Positions 1-9,335 are shown, counted from the stretch's first letter. The stretch is 53,834 nt of DNA from Saprospira grandis DSM 2844 (GCA_945888475.1 CAMDAB010000008.1:1-53834); one strand, 5' to 3'. The notes: a model not told the origin generated them from the sequence alone. Program-made: numbers and translations.

Positions 1-524
1 GCAATGTTGTATGTTTTACCAGCATTCCAGATAAGGGTCGGCAAACTAACTACCTTCGACATATAAAAAGCTTCTTTCTGAGGAAGATTGTTCAAATTGG
101 CATTCAGATTTTGGTATCTTTTTCCATTGCTGCCAATTGTCAAAAAATAAGACGCAGAGTCGCTGATGAGGCTGTATTCGGGATTGAACTGGCCATTACT
201 GTAAAGTTCGGCATCCAGAATGCCACGATTTTTCGATGCGTAGAACTCTAAATAGTCAACTGCCGATCCGTTCATCTGAACATGCACCGGAATTTCAGCT
301 CCTTTGTGGAAAATCTGTACAGAATTTTCGTTCAAACGGCTCATGTCCACACCCGACAGCTGAAGGTAGTTGGCAGGAATGCGGTAAATTCCGTCTTCCG
401 AAATTTTGAATTTGTAGTAAGTCTTGCTGTAGTCGATCCATTCGTTGCCGAATTTGCCATCGCTCATCTGTGCGTTCGCCAAAGCGCCAAGCAGCATTGT
501 AAGTAGAAAAAGTGCTATTCTCAT
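1..524 (-). CDS. PorU-like C25 (gingipain-family) peptidase, N-terminal part, cut by the left window edge
   Basis: The reading frame stays open to base 1, so only about 174 N-terminal residues are visible. It starts with a signal peptide (MRIALFLLTMLLGALANA, then Gln). The next part, with YYKFKISEDGIYRIPANYL and a later VQIFHKGAEIPVHV, resembles the propeptide/N-terminal beta domain of the large C25-family proteins linked to the type IX secretion system (PorU and PorU2). The catalytic His/Cys region would lie outside the window, so protease activity cannot be confirmed. An in-frame ATG two codons earlier (base 530) is an alternative start. By family knowledge, PorU cleaves C-terminal sorting signals at the outer membrane and PorU2 is a related protein. 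I cannot tell which this is. A T9SS-sorted protein at 36.5 kb fits the presence of this system. Confidence 0.72.
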   Translation of the reverse strand, partial: MRIALFLLTMLLGALANAQMSDGKFGNEWIDYSKTYYKFKISEDGIYRIPANYLQLSGVDMSRLNENSVQIFHKGAEIPVHVQMNGSAVDYLEFYASKNRGILDAELYSNGQFNPEYSLISDSASYFLTIGSNGKRYQNLNANLNNLPQKEAFYMSKVVSLPTLIWNAGKTYNI

Positions 525-676
525 GTGCATTTGTATTTTGATATTTAATTTTCCTTTGCTTTTTTGCAAATACAAAATTATGGCCTTTTTAAGGTGAAGA
601 AGATGACAAGCATCAGCGCAGCTGCTGACCTTTGTGCAGATTGTGGCTGAGGAATGTCAGTTTTGGGGGAATTAAC

Positions 677-696
677 AAAAAAATCAGCCAAAGCTG
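677..696 (-). terminator. Short terminator-like hairpin (second of a tandem pair)
   Basis: On the minus strand a CAGC-TTTG-GCTG stem-loop is followed by seven T. The stem is only four pairs, so it is weaker than its twin at 849-870, with which it shares the loop and core. It may be a decayed copy or a back-up terminator for the gene at 908-1453. Confidence 0.4.
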
Positions 697-848
697 CCTC
701 AAAAATTAAATTACTTTTAGTGAGCTTTTTGTATTTTCTGAAAGCAGAATAATTTTTTTTGTGTGAATTTATAAAATTAGATAAAAAGTTCAAATTATAA
801 GACAAGGTTGATAGAAAACTTTTATTGATACGACTATACATAGCAAAT

Positions 849-870
849 AAAAAAGGCAGCCAAAGCTGCC
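849..870 (-). terminator. Rho-independent terminator after the DUF6794 gene
   Basis: On the minus strand GGCAGC-TTTG-GCTGCC is followed by a run of T. It lies about 40 bases past the stop of the gene at 908-1453 and is the expected end of that transcript. Confidence 0.75.
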
Positions 871-907
871 CTGAAATATTTTTAAATCCTTAAGTACCTT
901 TAAGCCT

Positions 908-1453
908 CTATTTTCCAATCAACTCCTTAGCCTTTTCCCTTTGTTTTTCGTTCCATTTTTCTTTAAAAAAAGCAACCTGCTCCTTGAGTTTGAGTTCTTT
1001 TTTGTGAAGATACCTATGGTAAGAAGTCAGAATAATGCCAATAGTATACTCAGGATGCGGCACACCCATTCTTATAAAATAATTTGAAATTCTTGAACCC
1101 TGCGCAATTTGCCATTTGTGGTCAATCCATTTGCCCAGACTTGCATGGGTCTTACGGTCAACTTCTTCATCTGAGAATGCCATGAATCTCTTTTTTACTG
1201 GTTCTTCCATCAATTTATCCAATTGTTTGAAGCAGTCATTTATGTCCATCGGAATGTATACATCATCAAGATGTGACTGAGAGACCCTCCATTGATAGAT
1301 TGAGTCATAGTTTGCGTCAAAAGAAGTTTTTTGGGGTTTAATGACAATTTTGCCTGTTTCAATATCTTTAGCTATTGAGGAATCGTTTTGCCCAGATGTG
1401 CTTGCAACTGTAAAAATTACAAGTGAAAACATTGTTAATAATATTTGTTTCAT
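908..1453 (-). CDS. Secreted DUF6794-domain protein of unknown function
   Basis: The protein has 181 residues. The first 22 form a signal peptide (MKQILLTMFSLVIFTVAST, then SGQ), so it is exported to the periplasm or beyond. The core from about residue 65 (DVYIPMDINDCFKQLDKLM, then a conserved GKWIDHKWQ, GSRISNYF, MGVPHPEYT, IILTSYHRYLH) matches my recollection of the DUF6794 family, found widely in Bacteroidota as small stand-alone proteins with no known role. The last 30 residues are a charged Lys/Glu helix. It is a single-gene unit: its own terminator lies downstream and Rel lies upstream in the same direction after a 111-base gap. Confidence 0.7.
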   Translation of the reverse strand: MKQILLTMFSLVIFTVASTSGQNDSSIAKDIETGKIVIKPQKTSFDANYDSIYQWRVSQSHLDDVYIPMDINDCFKQLDKLMEEPVKKRFMAFSDEEVDRKTHASLGKWIDHKWQIAQGSRISNYFIRMGVPHPEYTIGIILTSYHRYLHKKELKLKEQVAFFKEKWNEKQREKAKELIGK

Positions 1454-1564
1454 TTTGCTTAATCTGATTAAATTTTAAGAAGTTTTATCTCATAATTCAA
1501 TTTGCATTCCAAGTTACATGAATTTTAGATTTTTTTTACAAACTTAAAAACTAAGTTCAGAATT

Positions 1565-3865
1565 TCATACGATTCTTGCAACAGTATTAACTTCTTCGAG
1601 TAATTTCAGTTCGCTGATAACCTGATTCAACTGTTCTTTGCTGTTTACCTCTACACTTATACGGCCTTCAAAATGCCCTTCACCACCATTCATCGAAAAT
1701 GATCGCATGTTTACCTTTAGTTTGTTTGCGATAACATTCGAAAGCCTTAAAATTACACCCATGTCATCCATTCCCGTTATGAGTAACTCGGCAACAAATG
1801 AGGAACCGGCTGTTTCTACCCATTCAGCCTTTTTTATTCTATATCCGAAAGTAGCTTGTAAGTATTCGGCATTTGGGCAGGTATTCCTATGAATTTTTAT
1901 TCCATGCTTTGTAGTTACATAAGCAAATACATCATCGCCCATCACTGGATTACAGCAAGTGGCTAATGAATAAACATAGGTGCTGGCATCTTCACCATCC
2001 ACCATCAGTTTTGGTTTTTTAAACTGTCTTTTTTGAGCTAGGCTATCGTAAAGACCATTAAAATTAGTTGTCGTTTTTTCGATTTTTTCTTCTCGGTCAT
2101 TATCTTTTATGGCTTCCTGTGCAAGCAGTCTTCCGTTTTCGAAGCGTATATTTTTTATCTCGCTCAGATTAATTTGTTCTCTGAACACACCATAATATAG
2201 GTCGAGTCTGGATGACATACCGAAATGCTTGACAAGAAAATCAAGATTTTCTTCACCCTCAATTTTTAAGGCCTTAAGTTTTCTGTCTAAGATTTCTTTT
2301 CCGAGAGATCCTAACTGAATCCTTTCTTCTTTTAATGCCTGTCTTATTTTACTTCTTGCCTTTCCGGTTTTTACAATTTTCAACCAATCTTCGCTGGGTT
2401 TTTGCGAATTGGATGTTATAACGGAGAGCTGATCGCCATTTTTTAATTCATAGCTGAGTGGGACAATTCGCTGATCAACCTTTACTGCCTTACAATGGTA
2501 GCCAACCTGAGAGTGAATATCGAAAGCAAAATCGAGTGCTGTTGCACTTTTTGGAAAAAATCTTAGTTCCCCTTTTGGCGTAAAAACATAAACCTCTTCT
2601 GAAAAAAGACTTGACTTAAAATCGTTTAGAAAGTCAATCGCATCGTGATTTGGATTTTCCAGCATCTCTCTTGCCTTGGTAAGCCAATTCTCCAAAATAC
2701 TATCTTGCTGATTAATACCCTTGTATTTCCAGTGAGCGGCATATCCCATTTCTGCCATCTCATCCATTCGTTCCGATCTGATTTGGATTTCCACAAAACG
2801 TCCTTTGGGCCCCATAACAGTGGTATGCAAAGATTCGTATCCATTAGATTTAGGCATTGATATCCAATCTTTTAGCCTTTCCGGTACAGGAGTATAATTG
2901 TCAGTGATTATTGAATATACATTCCAGCAGGTTGCCTTCTCTTTTTCATAAGGCACCGACAATATAATACGAATAGCAAACAAGTCATAAATTTCTTCAA
3001 AAGGAACAAGTTTATGCTTTAATTTATTACTTATTGAAGAAATTGATTTAGCTCTTCCGTAGATTTTAAAATCGAGATTTTCTTTTTTGAGCGATTCCTT
3101 AATTGGAGCTATAAAGGCATTTATATATGCCTCTCGCTCAGATTGGGTTTCTTTTAATTTTTGGACAACATAACTGTATTGCTCGGGTTCAATAATTTTC
3201 ATCACAAGGTCCTCCAGCTCAGTTTTTATACTGTAAAATCCAAGTCGGTGGGCAAGTGGGGCGTAAATATAAGAGGTTTCAGATGCAATCTTCAATTGTT
3301 TGTGATGCGGCATTGAACCTAAGGTCCGCATATTGTGCAAACGATCGGCCATTTTAATGAGCACAACCCTAACATCTTTGGCAATTGTGAGGAGAATTTT
3401 TTTGAAATTTTCTGCCTGTGGACTAGCAATTACCTTGTCTCTCACACTTGCAAAATCCGAAAATTTTGTTAGCCCGTCAACAATCATTGCTATTCGGTTT
3501 CCAAATTCCTTTTCCAGCATTTCAAGACTAACAGGCGTATCTTCAACAACATCGTGTAATAACGCAGCACTTACAGAGGTATGGCCTAAACCCAACTCTA
3601 CGGCACAGATTCTTGCAACTTCAATCGGATGTAAAATATAAGGTTCGCCCGATTTTCGGCGCTGCTTGCAATGTGCCCTAAAAGCCAATTCAAAAGCCCT
3701 CCTCATTTCATCCTCATCAGCCGCCTCATAGGGGACTTTTATTAGAGGTAATATACCCTCAAAAACAGTTTTAATATGATGATATTCATCCTCAGTTACA
3801 TCCGTCAACCCATCAGGTAGATCGATGGGATACTTTAATGCGCTGTTTGGTACTTTCAAAGACAT
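1565..3865 (-). CDS. rel: Bifunctional (p)ppGpp synthetase/hydrolase (RelA/SpoT family)
   Basis: At 766 residues this is a full-length long RSH enzyme, which makes and degrades the stringent-response alarmone (p)ppGpp. Domains in order: an HD hydrolase domain with HPIEVA near residue 79 and the HD pair in LLHDVVEDT at 104-105; a nucleotidyltransferase synthetase domain at about 240-380 with PKSNGYESLHTTV; a TGS domain at about 420-480 (EEVYVFTPKGELRFFP); a conserved Cys region with CC at 637-638, GIKIHRNTCP; and a C-terminal ACT domain from about 690. The intact HD residues argue that hydrolysis is retained, as in Rel or SpoT rather than RelA of E. coli. The ATG at 3865 is the only reasonable start. 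It is transcribed away from tRNA-Leu and trigger factor. Confidence 0.96.
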   Translation of the reverse strand: MSLKVPNSALKYPIDLPDGLTDVTEDEYHHIKTVFEGILPLIKVPYEAADEDEMRRAFELAFRAHCKQRRKSGEPYILHPIEVARICAVELGLGHTSVSAALLHDVVEDTPVSLEMLEKEFGNRIAMIVDGLTKFSDFASVRDKVIASPQAENFKKILLTIAKDVRVVLIKMADRLHNMRTLGSMPHHKQLKIASETSYIYAPLAHRLGFYSIKTELEDLVMKIIEPEQYSYVVQKLKETQSEREAYINAFIAPIKESLKKENLDFKIYGRAKSISSISNKLKHKLVPFEEIYDLFAIRIILSVPYEKEKATCWNVYSIITDNYTPVPERLKDWISMPKSNGYESLHTTVMGPKGRFVEIQIRSERMDEMAEMGYAAHWKYKGINQQDSILENWLTKAREMLENPNHDAIDFLNDFKSSLFSEEVYVFTPKGELRFFPKSATALDFAFDIHSQVGYHCKAVKVDQRIVPLSYELKNGDQLSVITSNSQKPSEDWLKIVKTGKARSKIRQALKEERIQLGSLGKEILDRKLKALKIEGEENLDFLVKHFGMSSRLDLYYGVFREQINLSEIKNIRFENGRLLAQEAIKDNDREEKIEKTTTNFNGLYDSLAQKRQFKKPKLMVDGEDASTYVYSLATCCNPVMGDDVFAYVTTKHGIKIHRNTCPNAEYLQATFGYRIKKAEWVETAGSSFVAELLITGMDDMGVILRLSNVIANKLKVNMRSFSMNGGEGHFEGRISVEVNSKEQLNQVISELKLLEEVNTVARIV

Positions 3866-4041
3866 TGTGTGGTTTGATTATTGAAAAAATAGGACATTTT
3901 TTGTTAAAAACAATCCTAAACTGATATAAAATTAGTAAAAAATCCCAGCTTTTCCAAATCTTTTGACAGTTAAAGCAAAAATCGGAATTGCTAAATCAAG
4001 TAAAAATGAAATTTTTTAAAAAAACTTATAAAAAAATAAAA

Positions 4042-4078
4042 ATTGAATTGAAATTTAGAGAAAAGCATCTTATCTTTG
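4042..4078 (+). promoter_or_regulatory. Bacteroidota-type promoter of tRNA-Leu(UAG)
   Basis: A -7 element TATCTTTG (4071-4078) is preceded, after 20 bases, by TTG at 4048-4050. This fits the phylum's TTTG-N(17-20)-TAnnTTTG consensus. The tRNA begins 11 bases after the -7 element. Confidence 0.65.
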
Positions 4079-4088
4079 CCGAGCCATT

Positions 4089-4170
4089 GCGAGTGTGGTG
4101 AAATTGGTAGACACGCCAGACTTAGGATCTGGTGCCGTAAGGTGTGCGGGTTCGAGTCCCTCCACTCGCA
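4089..4170 (+). tRNA. tRNA-Leu, anticodon UAG
   Basis: The acceptor stem GCGAGTG pairs perfectly with CACTCGC (4163-4169), and the discriminator A is at 4170. The anticodon arm CCAGA-CTTAGGA-TCTGG gives anticodon TAG (reads CUN leucine codons). A long class II variable arm (TGCCGTAAGGTGT) and the T-arm GCGGGTTCGAGTCCCTC complete the cloverleaf. The 3' CCA is not encoded (CCT follows), so a CCA-adding enzyme is required. Confidence 0.96.
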
Positions 4171-4179
4171 CCTTGAATT

Positions 4180-4235
4180 GTGCAAGTTAGATTCAAATGC
4201 ACTGCAATTGTTTCTGACTTGCGCTTTTTTATTTT
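4180..4235 (+). terminator. Terminator after tRNA-Leu(UAG)
   Basis: An 11-pair stem (GTGCAAGTTAG with CTGACTTGCGC, two G-U pairs) with a 23-base loop is followed by TTTTTTATTTT. It separates the tRNA from the trigger factor gene. Confidence 0.7.
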
Positions 4236-4255
4236 AGCAATTAAAATTATGCAAA

Positions 4256-5674
4256 ATGCCTACATTAAATCACGTTATTAACGAAGATACCAATACTGCG
4301 GTACTAAGTATAGAGCTTAAAGCTGCAGAATATCTCCCTAAAGTAGAAAAAAAGCTGAAGGAATATAAAAACAAAGTTCAACTCAAAGGCTTTAGAAATG
4401 GTGAAGTTCCTATGAGTTTTCTCAAAGCAAAATTCGGTAATTCTATTTTATCAGAAGAAATACAGGGTATCGTTAATGATGAATTGAGTGCTTTTCTCGA
4501 TCAATCCAAATTAAACGTGGTAGGCAGTCCAATGCCGCTCAATAAATATGACGCCTCAATTCAAAAACCTCAGGATGTAAAATTAGATATCGAAATTGGT
4601 TTTATCCCTCAGTTTGAAGTTAAAGGCATTTCAAAAGAATACGCGCTTCCCTTTTACACGGTAAGTATCGATGATCAAACATTAGATAAAGAAATAGATT
4701 CACAGCGTAAAAAACGTTCATCAGAATTCGAATCTGACGTTAATGATATACAGGAGGGCGATTCTGTAAGTGTTACATTGAGTGAATCTGAAAATGGAAC
4801 TGTTAAATCAGAAGCTTTAAGTGCTGAATCAGTCATTGTAAATCTTGAAAACTGTTCAGAAGCACTCAAAGATCGTTTGCTGAAGGCAATGATAGGGGAG
4901 AAGCTTACAGTAAATTTGGCAGATTTGGATATCAAAACAGATGACACCAAAATAAATTATTACGGTTCAGGTGTAAATCATTACAGCAATGAGGCGGAAG
5001 CAGAGATAACTGAAATTAAGCGTATTAAAAAAAGAGATCTGAATGCCGATTTTTTTAAGGAATTACTTCAGGATGAAACAGTAGAAGACTACAATGTATT
5101 TAGAGAAAGGCTAAGGTCAGCCATATCAGACAGCTTCAGTTCCGCGGTTTATAATGTATACAACAGGTCTATCTTTGAACATCTGATGAAACATAACGAT
5201 GATTTAAGATTGCCCACTGATTTTTTGAAACGTTTTGTTCAGGAAACGCAGATGAATGGAAAAACAATCGAAGATGGTCAATTCAGTGAACTAGTGAAAC
5301 AATTATCTTGGGGTACCCTGATAAATGAGCTCTGTAGTATCAATAATGTTAACGTAAGCCCAGAAGATGTGGAGTACGAAATGAGAATGGCCATAGTCAG
5401 TTATTATGGTATTCAAATTTCCCCCTTCCACAACCTATTCGATGATCAGGTGAAGAAAATGAAGGAAGATAAGGAAACTTACAGGAAATATTACGAAGAC
5501 GTTCAGGAATCTAAACTTTTTGTCGCGTTGGAAGAACAGTTTTCAAAAGATAACAAAGTTGTTACCATAGATGAGTTCAAATCAATTTATGATAGCTTCT
5601 TTGTGAAAAAACAAGAGAAAGAGGAAGCAGAAGCTGAAAAACTGGATTCAATACTTGAAAATGAAGTTTTATAA
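4256..5674 (+). CDS. tig: Trigger factor, ribosome-associated chaperone
   Basis: Trigger factor binds near the ribosomal exit tunnel (ribosomal protein L23) and shields nascent chains. The protein has 472 residues, somewhat longer than the E. coli protein (432). The N-terminal ribosome-binding domain carries the signature loop GFRNGEVP at residues 45-52. The middle region, about 150-260, stands where the FKBP-type prolyl isomerase domain belongs but is strongly divergent, as is usual in this phylum, so isomerase activity is doubtful. The remainder is the helical chaperone domain, ending in a Glu/Lys-rich tail. A Bacteroidota-style gene without a Shine-Dalgarno sequence; an out-of-frame ATG lies seven bases upstream. 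It is followed by the DUF5522 mini-gene and then the ribosomal cluster. Confidence 0.93.
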   Translation: MPTLNHVINEDTNTAVLSIELKAAEYLPKVEKKLKEYKNKVQLKGFRNGEVPMSFLKAKFGNSILSEEIQGIVNDELSAFLDQSKLNVVGSPMPLNKYDASIQKPQDVKLDIEIGFIPQFEVKGISKEYALPFYTVSIDDQTLDKEIDSQRKKRSSEFESDVNDIQEGDSVSVTLSESENGTVKSEALSAESVIVNLENCSEALKDRLLKAMIGEKLTVNLADLDIKTDDTKINYYGSGVNHYSNEAEAEITEIKRIKKRDLNADFFKELLQDETVEDYNVFRERLRSAISDSFSSAVYNVYNRSIFEHLMKHNDDLRLPTDFLKRFVQETQMNGKTIEDGQFSELVKQLSWGTLINELCSINNVNVSPEDVEYEMRMAIVSYYGIQISPFHNLFDDQVKKMKEDKETYRKYYEDVQESKLFVALEEQFSKDNKVVTIDEFKSIYDSFFVKKQEKEEAEAEKLDSILENEVL

Positions 5675-5732
5675 AATCTATTACTAATTTCAAACGGCTT
5701 GTTCCGTTAATTTTCCTGAAATTTATAGGCTT

Positions 5733-5909
5733 ATGTCACTTATCGAAGGAAAAGATTATTACATAGAAAAAGGTAAATATGTTTTCACTGCAGAATATTT
5801 GAACAAAAGAGGATATTGTTGCGATTGTGGGTGCAGGCACTGTCCATACAGAAAGAATGATGCTGAAAAGCCCTTAAAATCATTACCACAGAAAGACAAA
5901 GGTCGGTAG
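5733..5909 (+). CDS. DUF5522-family mini-protein (58 residues)
   Basis: This short frame runs from an ATG to TAG. Near the N-terminus it reads MSLIEGKDYYIEKGKYVFTA, then EYLNKRGYCCDCGCRHCPY. The block of five cysteines (29, 30, 32, 34, 37) plus His36, ending in CRHCPY, is the hallmark I recall for DUF5522, a family of very small proteins in Bacteroidota and some other phyla. The Cys/His cluster suggests metal or Fe-S binding, but no function is established to my knowledge. It lies 58 bases after tig on the same strand and may be co-transcribed with it. It is easily missed by annotation because of its length. Confidence 0.8.
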   Translation: MSLIEGKDYYIEKGKYVFTAEYLNKRGYCCDCGCRHCPYRKNDAEKPLKSLPQKDKGR

Positions 5910-6009
5910 AATAGAAAACTAAAGTTTCTCAATGTCCTCAAACGCAAAAAAAATTAACAATAAAATAAGAAAAAAAATAAGAAATTCTTCTTTTAGTTAA
6001 TAATAGTTG

Positions 6010-6045
6010 TATCTTTGCATTCGCTTTTAAGAACCCCTTTGGGTT
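6010..6045 (+). promoter_or_regulatory. Main promoter and leader hairpin of the ribosomal protein cluster
   Basis: The -7 element TATCTTTG at 6010-6017 is followed by CATTCGCTTTTAAG, so transcription should begin close to 6024-6030. The -33 region is AT-rich without a clear TTTG. The leader then holds a small hairpin, AACCC-CTTT-GGGTT (6032-6045), some 50 bases before rpsL. The same TATCTTTGCATnCGCTTT string recurs before rplP. Confidence 0.65.
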
Positions 6046-6095
6046 ATTGTACGAAAAAATGACTTTTAGATTATAGATAAATAAATAATTTAGTA

Positions 6096-6521
6096 ATGCC
6101 AACGATTAACCAATTAGTACGTAACGGTAGAACGCTTATCACTACCAAAAGCAAAGCTAGAGCTTTGGATGCCTGCCCGCAGAAACGCGGTGTTTGCACC
6201 CGTGTGTACACTACAACACCCAAAAAACCAAACTCTGCGCTCCGTAAAGTAGCTAAAGTACGTTTAACTAACGGTATCGAGGTGATTGCTTATATTCCTG
6301 GAGAAGGTCACAACTTACAAGAACACTCAATCGTATTGGTACGTGGTGGTCGTGTTAAAGACCTACCTGGTGTACGTTACACAATTGTACGCGGAGCCTT
6401 GGACACCGCAGGTGTAAACGATCGCAAGAAGTCACGCTCGAAATATGGTAGCAAGCGTCCAAAAGCTGGTAAAGGTGGTGCAGCTGCACCAGCCGGAAAA
6501 GGAGGAGCTAAAAAGAAATAA
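6096..6521 (+). CDS. rpsL: 30S ribosomal protein S12
   Basis: S12 sits at the decoding centre. The 141-residue product shows the invariant [25 protein letters not shown] block with both lysines associated with streptomycin sensitivity, then [10 protein letters not shown] and [10 protein letters not shown]. Beyond the usual end (KYGSKRPKA) there is an 18-residue Gly/Ala/Lys tail ([18 protein letters not shown]), a common type of extension in Bacteroidota. It is the first gene of the cluster, about 80 bases downstream of the promoter. Confidence 0.98.
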   Translation: MPTINQLVRNGRTLITTKSKARALDACPQKRGVCTRVYTTTPKKPNSALRKVAKVRLTNGIEVIAYIPGEGHNLQEHSIVLVRGGRVKDLPGVRYTIVRGALDTAGVNDRKKSRSKYGSKRPKAGKGGAAAPAGKGGAKKK

Positions 6522-6548
6522 TAAACTTTTAATCCGTTGAAGTAAATT

Positions 6549-6599
6549 CCGTAAAAGACGGTATTGAAGCGTGAATCAGCAACTTATTCTTCTGTTCAC
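6549..6599 (+). promoter_or_regulatory. Paired hairpins in the rpsL-rpsG spacer, candidate S7 translational operator
   Basis: The 103-base gap between rpsL and rpsG holds CCGT-AAAAG-ACGG (6549-6561) and GTGAA-t-CAG ... CTG-TTCAC (6571-6599, 12-base loop, one bulged T). In E. coli the rpsL-rpsG intercistronic RNA is where S7 binds to repress its own operon. The similar position and folding potential suggest a counterpart, but no sequence identity with the E. coli site is claimed. Confidence 0.35.
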
Positions 6600-6624
6600 A
6601 CAACTTACTTAAATCGCTGAAAAA

Positions 6625-7095
6625 ATGAGAAAACACAAACCGAAACCGCGGGCAATCGATCCCGACCCGCGTTATAATGATCAAGTCGTTACACGATTTG
6701 TTAATATGATGATGTATGATGGCAAAAAAAGCACTGCTTTTGGTGTATTTTACGATGCCATGGATCTTGTTGAAGAAAAATCAGAGGAACCTGCTATCGA
6801 AGTGTTCCAAAGGGCATTACGCAATGTAATGCCAACAGTTGAAGTGCGTTCTCGCCGTATTGGAGGTGCAACCTTCCAAATCCCAACAGAAATCAGACCA
6901 GATAGACGTATGTCCATCGCCATGAAATGGTTAATCAAATACGCTCGTGCACGCAGTGGTAAAGGTTTTGCAAACAAATTATTTGCAGAAATTACTTCAG
7001 CCGCTAAAGGTGAAGGAGCTGCTGTTAAAAAACGTGAAGATACTCACCGTATGGCTGAATCTAACAGAGCTTTTGCACACTTTGGCAATCGATAA
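6625..7095 (+). CDS. rpsG: 30S ribosomal protein S7
   Basis: S7 nucleates assembly of the 30S head and contacts the E-site tRNA. The product has the standard 156 residues, beginning [20 protein letters not shown] and including [39 protein letters not shown] and KRED(T)[13 protein letters not shown]. It follows rpsL after a 103-base structured spacer and precedes fusA by 57 bases. Confidence 0.98.
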   Translation: MRKHKPKPRAIDPDPRYNDQVVTRFVNMMMYDGKKSTAFGVFYDAMDLVEEKSEEPAIEVFQRALRNVMPTVEVRSRRIGGATFQIPTEIRPDRRMSIAMKWLIKYARARSGKGFANKLFAEITSAAKGEGAAVKKREDTHRMAESNRAFAHFGNR

Positions 7096-7152
7096 TAAAT
7101 ACAGAAATTTAATCACTAATCTATAATCAAGTCTTAAAAGACGACAAACGTC

Positions 7153-9285
7153 ATGGCAAGAGACCTAATATTTACAAGAAACATCGGGATTGCAGCCCAT
7201 ATTGATGCTGGTAAAACCACAACAACAGAACGTGTACTTTACTACACTGGTATGACTCACAAGATAGGTGAAGTTCACGAAGGTGCAGCAACAACTGACT
7301 GGATGGAACAAGAGCAGGAGCGTGGTATTACCATTACTTCAGCAGCAATCACTACATCATGGAAATGGAAAGATCAACCCTTCCATGTAAACGTTATTGA
7401 CACACCCGGTCACGTTGACTTTACTGTTGAAGTTAATCGTTCTCTACGAGTTTTAGATGGTTTGGTATTTCTTTTCTGTGCATCTAGTGGTGTTCAACCT
7501 CAATCTGAGACAAACTGGAGATTAGCAGATAACTATAAAGTACCTCGTATTGCTTTTGTTAACAAAATGGACAGACAGGGTGCAGATTTCTTCAATGTAG
7601 TTTCACAAATGCGCGAAATGCTTGGAGCAAATGCAATACCTTTGCAAGTGCCTATCGGAGCAGAAGATGATTTCAAAGGCGTTGTTGATTTAATTACTAA
7701 TCAAGCAATCATTTGGAATGAACATGACCAAGGAATGACATACAATGTAATTGACATTCCTGCTGATTTGGTCGACGTTGTAGCTGAATGTCGTGAAAAG
7801 TTGTTGGAAGCTGTTGCAGAATACGATGTTACCTTAATGGAAAAATTCTTCGAAGACGCAGATTCTATTTCGTATGATGAAATACGTGCTGCAATTCGCG
7901 CAGCAGTTTGTGATATGAGTATCATCCCTGTAATGTGTGGATCTTCTTTCAAAAATAAAGGTGTACAAGCTGTTCTTGATGCGGTATGTGCTTTCTTGCC
8001 TTCGCCCATGGATGTTGAAGCTATCAAAGGTATAAATCCTGACACAGAAGAAGAGGAATTACGTAGACCTGACGTTAAGGAGCCATTTGCTGCGCTCGCA
8101 TTCAAGATTGCTACAGATCCTTATGTTGGTCGTTTGGCTTTCTTCCGTGCCTATTCAGGAAGACTCGATGCAGGCTCATATATTTTAAATACTCGTTCAG
8201 GTAAAAAAGAACGTATCTCGCGTCTTTATCAGATGCATGCCAACAAGCAAAATCCAATTGATTATGTTGAAGCGGGTGATATTGCTGCAGCTGTTGGATT
8301 TAAGGATATCAAAACAGGCGATACGCTCTGTTCTGAAGATAAGCCTATAATACTTGAGTCAATGGTATTCCCAGAACCAGTTATCGGTCTTGCCATTGAG
8401 CCTAAAACTCAAAAAGATCTCGAGAGATTGGGCATGGCCTTAGCTAAGCTAATGGAAGAAGATCCAACATTCCGCGCTACTTATGACGAAGACACAGCTC
8501 AAACAGTTATCAGTGGTATGGGTGAACTTCATCTTGAAATCATTGTAGACCGTCTGAGACGCGAATTCAAAGTAGAAGTAAACCAGGGTGCTCCTCAAGT
8601 TAATTATAAAGAAGCCCTTACAATGTCTGTATCACATCGTGAACGTTTGAAAAAGCAATCAGGTGGATCAGGTTTATTTGCCGACATGGAATTCGAACTT
8701 GGACCAGCTGATGAAGCCTTCCTTAACAGTGAAGAATTCAAATCAGGTAAAGATAAGATGCAATTTAAGTGGGATATTGTTGGTGGTTCGATTGACAAAG
8801 CATACATAAACCCAGTTAAAAAAGGCTTTGAATCAATGATGGATAATGGCGTATTGGCCGGTTATAACATTGACAGTATGAAAGTACGTGTTTATGACGG
8901 TTCGATGCACTCTGTTGACTCTAAACCGCTTGCTTTTGAACTTTGTGCAAAAGAAGGATTTAAAGAAGCAGCAAGAAAATGTAAACCAGTTATTTTGGAA
9001 CCTATTATGAAACTGGAAGTTATTACTCCAGATGAATATACCGGTTCAGTTATTGGTGACCTAAACCGTCGTCGCGGACTACTTAAAGGTCAGGAATCAA
9101 GAGGATCTGCAATTATCGTTAAAGCAGAAGTTCCGCTTTCAGAAATGTTCGGTTACATTACAGAACTCCGTACACTTACTTCAGGGAGAGCATCTTCAAC
9201 AATGGAATTTTCACATTTTGCACCTGCTCCGGATGGAATTGCTAAGTCAGTAATTGAAAAAGCTAACGGTGTTTCATCAAAATAA
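7153..9285 (+). CDS. fusA: Elongation factor G
   Basis: EF-G is the GTPase that drives tRNA-mRNA translocation and, with RRF, ribosome recycling. The 710-residue product has every GTPase motif: [11 protein letters not shown] (15-25), [17 protein letters not shown] and [10 protein letters not shown], followed by the beta-barrel and domains III-V ([10 protein letters not shown], then the domain IV region). It lies in the str-type block rpsL-rpsG-fusA. Unlike in many bacteria, tuf does not follow; rpsJ comes next after 50 bases, so the str and S10 operons are fused. Bacteroidota can carry more than one EF-G gene, and the placement here marks the canonical one. Confidence 0.97.
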   Translation: MARDLIFTRNIGIAAHIDAGKTTTTERVLYYTGMTHKIGEVHEGAATTDWMEQEQERGITITSAAITTSWKWKDQPFHVNVIDTPGHVDFTVEVNRSLRVLDGLVFLFCASSGVQPQSETNWRLADNYKVPRIAFVNKMDRQGADFFNVVSQMREMLGANAIPLQVPIGAEDDFKGVVDLITNQAIIWNEHDQGMTYNVIDIPADLVDVVAECREKLLEAVAEYDVTLMEKFFEDADSISYDEIRAAIRAAVCDMSIIPVMCGSSFKNKGVQAVLDAVCAFLPSPMDVEAIKGINPDTEEEELRRPDVKEPFAALAFKIATDPYVGRLAFFRAYSGRLDAGSYILNTRSGKKERISRLYQMHANKQNPIDYVEAGDIAAAVGFKDIKTGDTLCSEDKPIILESMVFPEPVIGLAIEPKTQKDLERLGMALAKLMEEDPTFRATYDEDTAQTVISGMGELHLEIIVDRLRREFKVEVNQGAPQVNYKEALTMSVSHRERLKKQSGGSGLFADMEFELGPADEAFLNSEEFKSGKDKMQFKWDIVGGSIDKAYINPVKKGFESMMDNGVLAGYNIDSMKVRVYDGSMHSVDSKPLAFELCAKEGFKEAARKCKPVILEPIMKLEVITPDEYTGSVIGDLNRRRGLLKGQESRGSAIIVKAEVPLSEMFGYITELRTLTSGRASSTMEFSHFAPAPDGIAKSVIEKANGVSSK

Positions 9286-9335
9286 TTTGTATTATAACAA
9301 TTTAATATTTATCAGCTAATATCAATTGAAGAGGC

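Larger units (their letters stand above)
531..907. other. Gene-poor spacer of about 375 bases
   Basis: I see no convincing gene here. The only frame of note (578-841, minus, 87 codons) has low-complexity composition, no recognisable motif, and runs through a terminator-like hairpin. The spacer holds two minus-strand terminator-like hairpins built on the same core, CAGCcaaaGCTG, at about 685-696 and 855-870. Confidence 0.6.

Noticed and set aside
578..841. An 87-codon minus-strand frame
   Set aside because: It has no motif, has AT-driven low complexity and is crossed by a terminator-like hairpin. I treat the region as non-coding.
3991..4185. A minus-strand frame opposite tRNA-Leu(UAG)
   Set aside because: It is the antisense of a clear tRNA and its promoter. 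The same applies to frames on both strands over tRNA-Leu(CAA) at 36290-36538.
5759..5947. A 62-codon minus-strand frame
   Set aside because: It is the shadow of the DUF5522 gene on the plus strand, which has a far better family match.
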